A stretch of 64,000 nucleotides of DNA, from contig NZ_JH993797.1 in assembly GCF_000316115.1 (NCBI RefSeq), positions 3,954,486 to 4,018,485 on the forward strand. Reading direction: 5' to 3'. Shown here piece by piece: positions 42,064-51,775 of the stretch (its first letter is position 1; each line of letters opens with the position of its first letter). Source of the DNA: Leptolyngbya sp. PCC 7375. GTDB lineage: Bacteria; Cyanobacteriota; Cyanobacteriia; Phormidesmidales; Phormidesmidaceae. A program made the translations under genes and the position numbers. The notes under the pieces are model-generated. The model ran no database searches. It saw only the letters and a program-made list of their open reading frames with translations, and was not told where the DNA came from.

Positions 42064-43404
42064 ATGTCAATGGTCAGTCTGCCCAGCCTACAAGAAATGA
42101 TTGAAGGCATCAGTCGAGAGCGTAACTTACCTCGTTCCGCTGTAGAACAGGCCCTCAGAGAAGCTTTACTCAAAGGTTATGAGCGCTATCGTCGTACTCG
42201 CCGCATGGATAGCGCTCAATTTGATGAAGACTATTTTGACAACTTTGCTGTGGAGTTAGATCCAGAGGAAGAAGGCTTTAGGGTCTTATCGAGCAAAACA
42301 ATTGTCGAGGCTGTTGAAAACCCTGACCATCAAATTTCTTTAGCAGAAGTAGTCGAAGTTGCCCCCGAAGCTCAGATAGGAGACGAGGTGGTGCTTGATG
42401 TTACGCCAGAGCAACGCGACTTTGGCCGCATGGCCGCGATTCAGACCAAACAAGTGCTGGCTCAAAAACTACGTGATCAGCAGCGGCGGTTAATCCAGGA
42501 AGAATTTCAGGACTTGGAAGGCACCATCCTACAAGCACGCGTACTGCGATTTGAGCGTCAGTCCGTGATTATGGCCGTTAGCAGCGGCGTTGGCCAACCA
42601 GACGTAGAAGCAGAGTTACTCAAACGGGATCAATTACCCAATGATAACTATCGAGCCAATGCCACATTCCGTGTAGCATTGAAAAAAGTCTCAGAAGGAT
42701 CTCACCGTGGGCCACAATTACTAGTGTCCCGTGCAGATGCCAGCCTTGTTGTTGAGCTATTTTCCAATGAGGTACCTGAAATTGAGGACGAGGTAGTCCG
42801 CATCGTTGCCGTGGCCCGTGAGGCTAATCCCCCATCTCGTTCAGTCGGCCCTAGAACCAAAATTGCTGTTGATACCCTAGAACGGGATGTTGATCCCGTA
42901 GGTGCCTGCATTGGTGCTCGTGGTTCTCGCATTCAGGTTGTTGTCAATGAACTGCGAGGTGAAAAGATAGACGTTATTCGCTGGTCCCCAGACCCAGCCA
43001 CCTATATTGCCAACGCCCTCAGCCCTGCACGGGTTGACGAGGTGCGATTGATGAATCCAGAAGATCGTCAAGCCCATGTGTTGGTCCCTGAAGATCAGCT
43101 TAGTTTAGCCATTGGGAAAGAAGGTCAAAACGTAAGGCTAGCAGCACGTTTAACCGGATGGAAAATTGACATCAAGGACTCAGCTAAGTACGACTATGAG
43201 GCCGAAGATGAGAAGGTGCGGGCTCAACTGGAAGCTAAACATGAGCAAGAGGAAGCAGCAGCGGCGGCCTTAGCGGCACAAATGGAAGCCATTAAAGCAG
43301 CAAATCTAGCAGCGGCGGCCGCTCAACAAGCTGCCGCAGAAGCAGCGGCTGTAGAAGAGCCTGAGGTCCTTGAGAATGAGGGACCTGCTTATGAGGAGGA
43401 ATAA
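42064..43404 (+). CDS. nusA: transcription termination/antitermination factor NusA
   Basis: A 446-residue RNA polymerase-binding factor controlling pausing and termination. The N-terminal polymerase-binding domain is at about 1-125, the S1 domain at about 135-200, and two KH domains follow, with 'VGACIGARGSRIQ' and 'LAIGKEGQNVRLAA' GxxG loops. The E. coli C-terminal acidic repeats are absent; instead there is an alanine/glutamate-rich tail from about residue 395. A strong ribosome-binding site (AAGGAGGAG) precedes the ATG. It is followed 9 bases later by ylxR. Confidence 0.96.
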   Translation: MSMVSLPSLQEMIEGISRERNLPRSAVEQALREALLKGYERYRRTRRMDSAQFDEDYFDNFAVELDPEEEGFRVLSSKTIVEAVENPDHQISLAEVVEVAPEAQIGDEVVLDVTPEQRDFGRMAAIQTKQVLAQKLRDQQRRLIQEEFQDLEGTILQARVLRFERQSVIMAVSSGVGQPDVEAELLKRDQLPNDNYRANATFRVALKKVSEGSHRGPQLLVSRADASLVVELFSNEVPEIEDEVVRIVAVAREANPPSRSVGPRTKIAVDTLERDVDPVGACIGARGSRIQVVVNELRGEKIDVIRWSPDPATYIANALSPARVDEVRLMNPEDRQAHVLVPEDQLSLAIGKEGQNVRLAARLTGWKIDIKDSAKYDYEAEDEKVRAQLEAKHEQEEAAAAALAAQMEAIKAANLAAAAAQQAAAEAAAVEEPEVLENEGPAYEEE

Positions 43405-43413
43405 GTTAGTTTG

Positions 43414-43680
43414 ATGCGACCGAATTATCGACGCTGTGTGAGCTGCCGTAAGGCAGCCCATCGAGATCAATTCCTGAGGGTCGTTCGCACTTATCCAACA
43501 GGCACAATCCAGCTGAACTATGGCATGGGACGTTCCGCCTATTTATGTCCTCAGATAAATTGCCTAAACTCAGCACACAAGAAAAATCGGCTTGGTCGTT
43601 CCCTTAAGACACCTGTGCCAGAGGAAATTTATCAACACTTGCACCAACTCATTAAGCAAAAACTGGAATCGATCCGATAA
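43414..43680 (+). CDS. ylxR: YlxR family RNA-binding protein
   Basis: An 88-residue basic protein of the DUF448/YlxR family. The pattern 'RRCVSCRKAAHRDQFLRVVR' and 'GRSAYLCP...CL..A.KKNRL' is diagnostic. Family members bind RNA and in some bacteria influence RNase P or act as nucleoid-associated regulators. ATG 43414 is preferred over a TTG just before it. It sits in the conserved nusA-ylxR-infB order. Confidence 0.93.
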   Translation: MRPNYRRCVSCRKAAHRDQFLRVVRTYPTGTIQLNYGMGRSAYLCPQINCLNSAHKKNRLGRSLKTPVPEEIYQHLHQLIKQKLESIR

Positions 43681-44048
43681 CAGATTCAAGCTTGATAATT
43701 AACAGCTTTTTAAATGTCCACAAAGGCTTACATGCAAATGACCTAAGCAGGTCAGTTAAAGCTTTTGAGCTTTTGACTGCCTTCGAATATTTTTTAGGGC
43801 TGATGCTAAGGTAGAATTTAAGACCTGTGCTAATTTTTGGTCGGGAATTCCTGATACTGTCAGAATATTATTGAGCGGGGATGGGGATACATCCATTTTC
43901 ATCAGTGCCCACAATGGCCACATTAGTGCTAAGAGTCGATAGAATAAGATATTGCCCATAGTGCCCAAGGGTAAAATGTCATGTCGTTTCGATAAGGGCA
44001 GTAAGTCTATGTGACACCTTTCTTTGAAAATTTGCGAGGAATATTTGG
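43681..44048. other. 368-bp gap between ylxR and infB
   Basis: This gap is longer than usual for the cluster. It contains a minus-strand frame at 43756-43959 (ATG start, 67 codons) with one hydrophobic segment near the N-terminus ('LLALMWPLWAL') and no recognised family. If real it would be a small membrane protein antisense to the operon transcript. No terminator of standard form is visible, so infB may have its own promoter here. Confidence 0.35.
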
Positions 44049-47018
44049 ATGAACAATGGCAAAGTCAGGATATATGAGTTATCTCGGGAGTTGGATTTAG
44101 ACAATAAAGATATTCTGGCCATCTGTGAACGTTTGAGCATAGCAGTAAAGAGCCATAGCAGCACTATTACTGAATCGGATGCGGCACGGATTCGTGAAGC
44201 TGCATCAGGAGAGCCAAAGCGCTCATTACAAAAGCCGCCTCCGAAACCAAAGCAAAAACCGAACCTGACAAAGCCTAAAGCCCCAAATCGTCCCGTTCGA
44301 AAACAGCAGATTTTAGAAGTTAGGCGTCATCAGTCATCAGAGCCTAACTCTCCTGAGCAAAAAGTATCTTCTCCTCAGGCTCCCAAAGATGCTTCCCCAT
44401 CCAAGCCGCCATCCTCGGATGACTTACGACAGCCACCAAATCGCCCTGGACGACCAAACAAGCCATCTGTGCGTCCTCCTCAGAAGCCAGTACCTCGTCC
44501 TACTGGGAATACAAATGGTGCCAGTTCTTCTGGGACTACGTCCAGTGAGCCATCCGAACAGGCTGTACCTGTATCCAAACCACAGATTGTTCAACCTAAG
44601 CTAGTCTCTCCTCCATCTCGCACCCAGGCACCGCGTCCTAAAGTAGCGAGGCGAAGTGATGATCCAGACGCCAAGATACCGGTGACTGAGGTCGGTAGAT
44701 CGGCCGAGGTTCAGGATAAGCAAGCTGCACTTAAGGCGAAACCAAGCTTAAAACCAAAACCAGTTATTGAGGTCCGCCGACCAAAACCGACTAGTTCAAC
44801 GGCTGATGAGACAGGTGCTACAGATACAGATACAGACGATGTCAGCAGTGGTGGCCCCGTTTTAGTTGGTGCACCTCGACGTCCTGACGTGCGCCGACCT
44901 TCAGCTCCAGCACGTCCACCCAAGCGAGGGAAGCCTCGTGGTGAGAGTGAAGAGGAGGAAATGCGGCAGCGCGCTAGCAAGAACGCAACGAAGAAGCGAC
45001 GCGCTCAACGTTTAGATGATGATGATGACATTGAAGAACTAGAGGCAGGCCTGTCTGGTGATTCTTCAGCAACGCCGATCAGTATTTCGTTGATGCGGCC
45101 ACCTAAGCCTAAGTCTCATCAGAGTCAGGCAAAGCCAGCTGCTGTGAAAAGCCGTTCTATGCCAACTCGGGGTGGTTCATCACGCAATAATCGGCGCGAT
45201 CGCAAAGTCGAAGTCGTCGAAGACAAGCCCGAACTAATCACTCTAACCAACGGCCTGACCGTACATGAATTAGCTCAAGAGATTAAAGAACCTGAAACTG
45301 AAGTTATTAAGTTCTTGTTCTTTAAAGGCATCGCTACTAATATCAATCAAACCTTGGACATTCCCACGGCCAGGATGGTGGCCGAAGCCTTTGATATCCA
45401 GGTAGAAACTGCTGAAGCCGAGTCTGAAGCAAAGAAAACCACCGAAATGATTGATGAGGGCGACCTCGAAAATCTGAAGCAGCGTCCACCAGTGGTAACC
45501 ATCATGGGTCACGTTGACCATGGGAAAACCTCGCTTCTGGATGCTATCCGTGAAGCTAAAGTTGCCAGTGGGGAAGCCGGTGGTATTACCCAGCACATTG
45601 GTGCTTACCACGTTGATGTCGAACATGAGGGCGACAATCGCCAGGTTGTCTTCCTAGATACCCCTGGTCACGAAGCATTTACAGCAATGCGTGCTCGAGG
45701 TACTCGTGTTACTGATATTGCAGTGTTAGTGGTTGCGGCAGATGATGGTGTGCGTCCTCAGACGATTGAGGCAATTAGCCACGCCAAAGCAGCTCAGGTA
45801 CCCATTGTTACCGCTATAAACAAGGTTGATAAAGAAACAGCTAACCCCGATCGCGTAAAGCAAGAACTTATGGAACAAGGTCTTGTTCCTGAGGAATGGG
45901 GTGGCGATAGCATCATGGTGCCTGTGAGTGCCATAACTGGTGAGAACCTTGATCTGTTGCTAGAAATGCTATTGCTACAGGCTGAAGTTGAGGATCTACA
46001 CGCTAATCCTGACAGATTAGCAAAGGGAACCGTTATTGAGGCCAACCTGGATAAAGCACGAGGCCCTGTGGCTACCTTACTTGTACAAAATGGCACTCTG
46101 AAGATTGGCGATTCAATGGTCGTCGGTTCTGTCTTTGGTAAGGTGAGGGCAATGTTAGACGATCGCTTAAACCGTGTTGAGGCAGCTTCACCATCCTTTG
46201 CTGTTGAGGTTCTAGGTCTCAATGACGTACCTCAGGCAGGTGATGAGTTTGAAGTCTTCAAGTCTGAAAAAGAAGCTCGTTCCATAGCTGATAGCCGAGC
46301 AATCGATCAGCGTCAGTCTAGATTGCAGCAAGCGATGGCATCTCGACGGGTAACCCTCAATACCCTATCTGCCCAAGCTCAGGAAGGCGAACTGAAGGAA
46401 CTCAACATCTTGCTGAAAGCAGACGTTCAAGGTTCTGTTGAAGCAATTCTGGCATCTCTACAACAGCTGCCCCAGGACGAAGTTCAAATTCGTGTGCTGA
46501 TGGCTGCTCCAGGGGAGATTAGTGAAACTGATGTTGACCTAGCTGCGGCCAGTGGCGCAGTCATCATTGGCTTCAATACAACTCTAGCGCCGGGAGCACA
46601 GCAAGCTTCTGACCGTCTAGGTGTTGATATTCGAGACTACGACATTATCTATAAGCTCCTAGAAGATATTGAAGGCGCTATGGAAGGTCTACTTGAGCCT
46701 GAACTGGTGGCAGAAGATCTGGGTGAAGTCGAAGTCCGTGCTGTCTTCCCAGTACGTAAAGGGGCTGTTGCAGGCTGCTATGTTCTGTCCGGTAAGGTAA
46801 CTCGAAATTGTAAGATTCGAGTCATGCGTAATGGCACTCAGATATATGAGGGTAATCTAGATTCACTCAAGCGTATGCGGGATGATGTGAAAGAAGTTGC
46901 CTCTGGCTTTGAGTGTGGTATCGGTGTTGATAAGTTCAGTAACTGGCAAGAAGGAGATCGCATTGAGGCCTTCAAGATGGTCACGAAGCGACGGACCCTA
47001 GCCGGACGTTCTCAATAG
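44049..47018 (+). CDS. infB: translation initiation factor IF-2
   Basis: A 989-residue GTPase that delivers initiator tRNA to the 30S subunit. An N-terminal IF2-N-like domain (1-52, 'VRIYELSRELDLDNKDIL') is followed by a very long Pro/Lys/Ser-rich disordered linker (about 55-395), a second IF2-N domain (about 400-450), the G domain with P-loop 'GHVDHGKT' at 487-494, 'DTPGHEAF' and 'NKVD', and the C-terminal barrels. The long linker is typical of cyanobacterial IF-2. It ends the rimP-nusA-ylxR-infB cluster, followed by a hairpin at 47057-47102. Confidence 0.97.
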   Translation: MNNGKVRIYELSRELDLDNKDILAICERLSIAVKSHSSTITESDAARIREAASGEPKRSLQKPPPKPKQKPNLTKPKAPNRPVRKQQILEVRRHQSSEPNSPEQKVSSPQAPKDASPSKPPSSDDLRQPPNRPGRPNKPSVRPPQKPVPRPTGNTNGASSSGTTSSEPSEQAVPVSKPQIVQPKLVSPPSRTQAPRPKVARRSDDPDAKIPVTEVGRSAEVQDKQAALKAKPSLKPKPVIEVRRPKPTSSTADETGATDTDTDDVSSGGPVLVGAPRRPDVRRPSAPARPPKRGKPRGESEEEEMRQRASKNATKKRRAQRLDDDDDIEELEAGLSGDSSATPISISLMRPPKPKSHQSQAKPAAVKSRSMPTRGGSSRNNRRDRKVEVVEDKPELITLTNGLTVHELAQEIKEPETEVIKFLFFKGIATNINQTLDIPTARMVAEAFDIQVETAEAESEAKKTTEMIDEGDLENLKQRPPVVTIMGHVDHGKTSLLDAIREAKVASGEAGGITQHIGAYHVDVEHEGDNRQVVFLDTPGHEAFTAMRARGTRVTDIAVLVVAADDGVRPQTIEAISHAKAAQVPIVTAINKVDKETANPDRVKQELMEQGLVPEEWGGDSIMVPVSAITGENLDLLLEMLLLQAEVEDLHANPDRLAKGTVIEANLDKARGPVATLLVQNGTLKIGDSMVVGSVFGKVRAMLDDRLNRVEAASPSFAVEVLGLNDVPQAGDEFEVFKSEKEARSIADSRAIDQRQSRLQQAMASRRVTLNTLSAQAQEGELKELNILLKADVQGSVEAILASLQQLPQDEVQIRVLMAAPGEISETDVDLAAASGAVIIGFNTTLAPGAQQASDRLGVDIRDYDIIYKLLEDIEGAMEGLLEPELVAEDLGEVEVRAVFPVRKGAVAGCYVLSGKVTRNCKIRVMRNGTQIYEGNLDSLKRMRDDVKEVASGFECGIGVDKFSNWQEGDRIEAFKMVTKRRTLAGRSQ

Positions 47019-47056
47019 GACGGATCGTCGGCAATCTGCTGTATAAAGCTGGTCAA

Positions 47057-47102
47057 ATACAAGAAATGGGAGATAATACCAGATTGCCTCCATTTCTTGT
47101 AT
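47057..47102 (+). terminator. possible terminator of infB
   Basis: A perfect 13-bp stem (ATACAAGAAATGG / CCATTTCTTGTAT) with a 20-base loop, 38 bases after the infB stop; there is no strong U-tract. Confidence 0.45.
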
Positions 47103-47222
47103 AGACTTGTTACTAGTCGATACAAACCGTGATTATAGGCACAGCACGTCCATTGGTCCTGCGTTATCGTATGAGTAGAAGATGCTGAAATATCCTATCA
47201 AATCAGCTTACACAGGAAACCT

Positions 47223-47417
47223 ATGGCTAGTATATCCTCCACTCTATTTAGCTCTGAAGATACAAATGTATGGTTAAGCTTGCAGCGAGCTATCTGTAGT
47301 AGTACCGGGTTCCAGAGATGGAAGTCCGAACTACCAGCTGACACCTTAGATAAAACTCCATTAGAGCAATTGGTAAGACGATATCTGCGAGAGACCTTAG
47401 AAACTCTTGCTTATTAA
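47223..47417 (+). CDS. small conserved cyanobacterial hypothetical protein
   Basis: A 64-residue protein with 'VWLSLQRAICSSTGFQRWKSE' and a C-terminal 'LVRRYLRETLETLAY' that I recall as conserved in short cyanobacterial proteins. It is helical and soluble, and its function is unknown. A strong terminator follows at 47511, which supports it being a transcribed gene. A purine-rich AGGAAA lies just upstream of the ATG. Confidence 0.7.
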   Translation: MASISSTLFSSEDTNVWLSLQRAICSSTGFQRWKSELPADTLDKTPLEQLVRRYLRETLETLAY

Positions 47418-47510
47418 GCTAAAGGCAAAAAGCTTAGTGAATTTACAGAGCGTCTCTTGATGTATTTTCAATCTAAACGCTTTGACAAGCATTGATTAAA
47501 CATTAGCCAT

Positions 47511-47540
47511 AAAGGGAGGTTATTAAACCTCCCTTTTTTA
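47511..47540 (+). terminator. terminator after the 64-residue gene
   Basis: An 11-bp stem (AAAGGGAGGTT / AACCTCCCTTT) with a short loop, running into six T. Confidence 0.88.
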
Positions 47541-47721
47541 GTAATAAGCATATCTACTTATCGCAAATCGATGAATACATATCTCCAAAGGAGAGGCTAC
47601 GCCAACAGCATTTTGCTGCGCCCATAGCTGTTTCCAGCTAACATTTCAGCGATCACCTATGGCCTAAACTAGGCTTGCCAAGTTGTAAGTCTCAAACAAA
47701 ACAAGGATTGCGTATCTCCTT

Positions 47722-47756
47722 AAAAAATTAAAGGCCCCCATCCGAAGATGGAGGCC
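47722..47756 (-). terminator. terminator of psbA
   Basis: On the minus strand a stem of about 10 bp with one mismatch (GATGGAGGCC type) closes on TTCG and is followed by TTTAATTTTTTAAGG. It is 34 bases past the psbA stop. The 373 bp between 47418 and 47790 hold this and the opposing terminator and no gene. Confidence 0.8.
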
Positions 47757-47790
47757 CTTTTGACTAGACTAGGTTACAAAACCACGACGA

Positions 47791-48873
47791 CTACGCGTTG
47801 ATGGAAGGAGCAACCATTGCAACAGGAGCAGCTTCACCAGCGGCCAAGTCTAGGGGGAAGTTGTGAGCGTTACGCTCGTGCATTACTTCCATACCTAGGT
47901 TGGCACGGTTGATCACGTCAGCCCAAGTGCTGACGACACGACCCTGAGAGTCGATGATCGACTGGTTGAAGTTGAAACCGTTCAGGTTGAACGCCATCGT
48001 AGAGATACCGAGGGCAGTGAACCAGATACCGATGACAGGCCATGCACCCAAGAAGAAGTGCAAGGAACGGCTGTTGTTGAAGGATGCATACTGGAAGATC
48101 AAACGACCGAAGTAGCCGTGAGCTGCAACGATGTTGTACGTCTCTTCTTCCTGACCAAACTTGTATCCATAGTTCTGGGACTCAGTCTCAGTGGTCTCAC
48201 GAACCAAGGAGGACGTTACCAGAGAACCATGCATTGCGGAGAACAAGGAACCCCCGAAGACACCCGCCACACCGAGCATGTGGAAGGGGTGCATCAGGAT
48301 GTTGTGCTCAGCTTGGAAGACAAGCATGAAGTTGAAGGTACCGGAAATACCCAGAGGCATACCATCCGAGAAAGAACCCTGACCGATGGGATAGATCAAG
48401 AATACTGCAGAGGCCGCTGCTACAGGAGCAGAGTAAGCAACACAGATCCAAGGACGCATTCCCAAGCGGTAGGACAGTTCCCACTCACGACCCATGTAGC
48501 AGAAAACGCCAATGAGGAAGTGGAAAATGACCAGCTGGTAAGGACCACCGTTGTACAACCACTCATCTAAGGAAGCCGCTTCCCAGATGGGGTAGAAGTG
48601 AAGACCGATAGCGTTGGAAGAAGGAATTACAGCACCAGAAATGATGTTGTTTCCGAGAATCAAAGACCCGGCAACGGGCTCACGGATACCGTCGATGTCA
48701 ACGGGAGGAGCCGCGATGAAGGCGATGACGAAACAAGTCGTGGCAGCGAGTAGTGTGGGGATCATCAACACGCCGAACCAACCTACATAGAGGCGGTTCT
48801 CAGTGCTAGTAACCCACTCACAAAACTGATCCCACAGGTTAGCGCTAGAGCGCTGCTGTAGAGTAGTTGTCAT
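47791..48873 (-). CDS. psbA: photosystem II reaction-centre protein D1
   Basis: A 360-residue, five-helix thylakoid protein binding the primary electron-transfer pigments, QB and the Mn4CaO5 cluster. All key residues are in standard positions: Y161, D170, E189, H190, H198, H215, S264, H272, H332, E333, H337, D342 and A344 (C-terminus after processing of a 16-residue extension). Residue 130 is Glu, the form associated with high-light D1:2 rather than Gln130 of D1:1. It is thus a normal, fully active D1, not a rogue or far-red variant. Its promoter and terminator are both visible. Confidence 0.98.
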   Translation of the reverse strand: MTTTLQQRSSANLWDQFCEWVTSTENRLYVGWFGVLMIPTLLAATTCFVIAFIAAPPVDIDGIREPVAGSLILGNNIISGAVIPSSNAIGLHFYPIWEAASLDEWLYNGGPYQLVIFHFLIGVFCYMGREWELSYRLGMRPWICVAYSAPVAAASAVFLIYPIGQGSFSDGMPLGISGTFNFMLVFQAEHNILMHPFHMLGVAGVFGGSLFSAMHGSLVTSSLVRETTETESQNYGYKFGQEEETYNIVAAHGYFGRLIFQYASFNNSRSLHFFLGAWPVIGIWFTALGISTMAFNLNGFNFNQSIIDSQGRVVSTWADVINRANLGMEVMHERNAHNFPLDLAAGEAAPVAMVAPSINA

Positions 48874-48934
48874 GATTTTATGAATCCTATGAATATTGTC
48901 GAGGTACGACAGTAGGCAATTAACCTACATGGCT

Positions 48935-48963
48935 ATATTAAAAGAAATACCTATTTTTGTAAA
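48935..48963 (-). promoter_or_regulatory. psbA promoter (-35 TTTACA, -10 TAATAT)
   Basis: On the minus strand TTTACA (48963-48958) and TAATAT (48940-48935) are separated by exactly 17 bases. This predicts a start near 48928 and a 5' leader of about 55 bases. The leader begins with a small hairpin (GTAGG / CCTAC, 48912-48928). Confidence 0.8.
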
Positions 48964-49211
48964 CTTTCTAATCGTGAGAGGACTTTAAAAGTCGGTGTCT
49001 GAAGGCCTTATTGATGAGATTTCATATTGAAAGTCAATTCACCGAAGTCGCTGAAACAGAAGGATCTAAAAACGTTTTACTCCTTACGTCCCTGGTTCTA
49101 ACAGAGTATGTAAGTTAGCCTATACGGCGGTTAATGCGGTCTACTTTTAGATTCTAATACTTGAAGTAATTGCTCATTTTTTTGTAACGGTTAGCAAAGA
49201 GGATAGTCACT

Positions 49212-50195
49212 TTGAGCCTGACCATCACCTATAGTCCGGCATACACTCTAGTCCCGACATATGAGTGCTTCAATCAATGTAGTTACTGTAATTTTCGAGT
49301 CCAGCCAGGCTCTGATACATGGTTGAGTCTTTCTAGGGCACGGACTATGCTCCAAGGATTAGATGCCATTGAAATATTAATTCTGAGCGGAGAAGTTCAT
49401 CCCAAAAGTTCACGTCGCCAAACCTGGTTAGACCGAATATATGATCTTTGCCACTTAGCCATTGAAGAAGGATTCTTACCCCATACCAATGTCGGCCCCC
49501 TAAGCTTTGAAGAAATGGAAAGGCTCAAGCAGGTGAATGTTTCAATGGGGCTGATGCTGGAGCAGCTCACACCTGCTTTGTTGGATAACGTTCACCATCA
49601 TGCCCCAAGTAAACGACCAGCAGTCAGGCTAGAGCAACTAATGTGGGCGGGACAGTTGCAAATTCCCTTTACGACTGGACTTCTTTTAGGCATCGGTGAA
49701 ACGGAAACAGATTGGGAAGAAACACTGGCTGCGATCGCAACCCTCCACAACCAGTACGGTCATATCCAAGAAGTTATTCTTCAACCCCATCAGCCTGGCG
49801 AACGCCAGACCCAACTCGCTCTTCCCTGTGACGACAACATGTTAATCCGTGCCGTCCATATCACTCGTCGGATTTTGCCAGAGGAGATTACGATTCAGAT
49901 CCCACCGAATCTAGTGCAGTCAACTCAAACACTCTTAGATTGCCTAAAGGCTGGAGCAAGAGATTTAGGCGGCATTGGACCGCTAGATGAAGTTAACCCC
50001 ACCTATCACCACAAAACTCTGTCGACACTCGCAGCCCAGCTACAGACCCAAAACTACAGCTTGACGCCACGTTTGCCCGTCTACTCGCAATATGACAGCT
50101 GGCTTCCTGCGAATCTGCAACCAAAAGTCCAGTCATGGCGAACACGACTGGACTCACGGAAGACTATAAATATCCAAGGAGATTGTGAAGCGTAA
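49212..50195 (+). CDS. cofG: FO synthase subunit CofG (radical SAM)
   Basis: A 327-residue radical SAM enzyme that, with CofH, makes the deazaflavin FO, an antenna chromophore of cyanobacterial photolyases and the core of F420. The iron-sulphur motif 'CFNQCSYC' (CxxxCxxC) is near residues 19-26. 'LILSGEVHP', 'NVGPLSFEEM', 'TTGLLLGIGET' and 'LQPHQPGE' match CofG. It starts at a TTG. No cofH is in the window, as is usual in cyanobacteria where the two can be apart. It converges with pilT, with 55 bases between. Confidence 0.92.
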   Translation: MSLTITYSPAYTLVPTYECFNQCSYCNFRVQPGSDTWLSLSRARTMLQGLDAIEILILSGEVHPKSSRRQTWLDRIYDLCHLAIEEGFLPHTNVGPLSFEEMERLKQVNVSMGLMLEQLTPALLDNVHHHAPSKRPAVRLEQLMWAGQLQIPFTTGLLLGIGETETDWEETLAAIATLHNQYGHIQEVILQPHQPGERQTQLALPCDDNMLIRAVHITRRILPEEITIQIPPNLVQSTQTLLDCLKAGARDLGGIGPLDEVNPTYHHKTLSTLAAQLQTQNYSLTPRLPVYSQYDSWLPANLQPKVQSWRTRLDSRKTINIQGDCEA

Positions 50196-50250
50196 ACTGC
50201 CCCACACAGATACCCACATCACCTAAAGATGAATGAGTATCCTGTCGACT

Positions 50251-51471
50251 CTAAATCCGACCACGTAACATCTGCGCCATCTCATTTTGACGAGGTGACA
50301 TCTCTAAAGCAGTCTCCTCAGTAATACGTCCCGACTCATATAGAGAGTAAAGGGATTGATTCATGGTGCACATACCATCAAAACTACATTTTGGTAGCAG
50401 AGCCTCTACCTCATCCAGCTGACCTCGCTGAATATAGTCTTTGATGGCATCGGTGTTGATCAGAATTTCATGGAAAGCCGCTCGCTTACCATCGGTCGTA
50501 CGACATAGCCCCTGAGCCACAACCGCCACCAAAGATTCAGCAATTGAGATGCGAACCGCACTCTGCTGTTCCGGTTCGTACATGCCTAAAATACGCTCAA
50601 CCGTCTTTACCGCACTGTTGGTATGCAGGGTACCAAATACAAGGTGACCTGTTTGAGCTGCTTTCAACGCAATATCTACAGTTTCGCGATCGCGAATCTC
50701 ACCAATCAGAATGACATCTGGATCTTCCCGAAGCGATGCCTTAAGAGCATTCTTAAACTCCAGCGTGTGAATCCCCACTTCTCGCTGCTTGATTAAGGAC
50801 ATACGACTCGCATGGACAAATTCCACCGGGTCCTCAATGGTGATAATGTTCTTCGGCATATCCGTATTGATGTAGTCAATCATCGCAGCCAGCGATGTTG
50901 ACTTACCCGACCCAGTGGGACCAGTCACCAAAACCAGACCTTTGTGATAGTGGCAAATATCCTTTAAAACGACTGGCAAGCTCAGCTGATCAAGCGTGAG
51001 AATCTTCACCGGAATCAGACGCATCACCAGGGAAGGCCCACGCAATGTATTGAATATGTTGATTCGTACACGCGTGAAGTCAAAATGAGCTGCCCCGTCA
51101 AAATCCATCGTTTGTTTAAAGTCTTGGATTTGATCGGGCTTTAGGACCTCAGATAGCCATGCGTAGAATGTGGCTTCGTCAGTGGCAGGATAGTCTGTGG
51201 TTTCAATTTCGCCCCGGTTCCGAAAACGAGGCACTTCCCCCACACCCAGATGCACATCAGAAAAACCTTTATCAAAGGCCTCACGAACAATACGCTCTAG
51301 GGTTACGCCGCCGCCGACTCTGACGCCACCAGCAGACTTTGGCATTGGGGGCGGGGCCGCTGGACGTGCACCACCAGCTCTACCCATTCCCGGCGGTGGG
51401 GGTGGTGCAACCCGCTTAGGTGGAGGCGGCGGAACAGACGGCATTGAAGCAGAGCGTTGTTGATCAGTCAT
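50251..51471 (-). CDS. pilT: type IV pilus retraction ATPase, PilT family
   Basis: A 406-residue hexameric secretion ATPase that powers pilus retraction and twitching. Walker A is 'GPTGSGKST', the Asp box and Walker B are 'ASLREDPDVILIGEIRD', and the His box is 'GHLVFGTLHTNSA'. A 55-residue proline-rich N-terminal extension ('PPPPPKR', 'PPPPPGMG', 'AAPPPMPK') precedes the usual start. This extension resembles cyanobacterial PilT2 rather than PilT1, so it may be the second PilT involved in phototaxis direction; that is an inference. Confidence 0.9.
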   Translation of the reverse strand: MTDQQRSASMPSVPPPPPKRVAPPPPPGMGRAGGARPAAPPPMPKSAGGVRVGGGVTLERIVREAFDKGFSDVHLGVGEVPRFRNRGEIETTDYPATDEATFYAWLSEVLKPDQIQDFKQTMDFDGAAHFDFTRVRINIFNTLRGPSLVMRLIPVKILTLDQLSLPVVLKDICHYHKGLVLVTGPTGSGKSTSLAAMIDYINTDMPKNIITIEDPVEFVHASRMSLIKQREVGIHTLEFKNALKASLREDPDVILIGEIRDRETVDIALKAAQTGHLVFGTLHTNSAVKTVERILGMYEPEQQSAVRISIAESLVAVVAQGLCRTTDGKRAAFHEILINTDAIKDYIQRGQLDEVEALLPKCSFDGMCTMNQSLYSLYESGRITEETALEMSPRQNEMAQMLRGRI

Positions 51472-51775
51472 AAAGCACCAAAAGCCTTCAGTTAACGACG
51501 GGCAACATCAAAGCAACATGTCTGTGCCACTTTACGTTGCAGACACACTTACCCATCATCCACAGAGTACCCAAAATTGCAACTTCCAATAGCAGGCCAA
51601 GAGACTGACACGATTCGAGAAGTCAGCAACTTGCTGTGTTACCCTAGTTTAGCTGTCAAAAATTCACACACTTGGGTATTTCGGGTGTTTCAGTCAAAGT
51701 CAGGTGAAGTAAAACCTGCATTTAACGACTGAAATGCGCACCAGGTGGAGGTTTAACCCGAAAGGAGAAAATTAA
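51472..51775. other. 304-bp divergent region between pilT and rpsB
   Basis: It should contain both promoters and the rpsB leader. I see no clear consensus promoter pair by eye. The rpsB ribosome-binding site AAAGGAGA at 51761-51768 is strong. Confidence 0.4.

Noticed and set aside
48058..48570. A 170-codon plus-strand frame
   Set aside because: It lies wholly antisense to psbA, whose strong codon bias keeps the opposite strand open.
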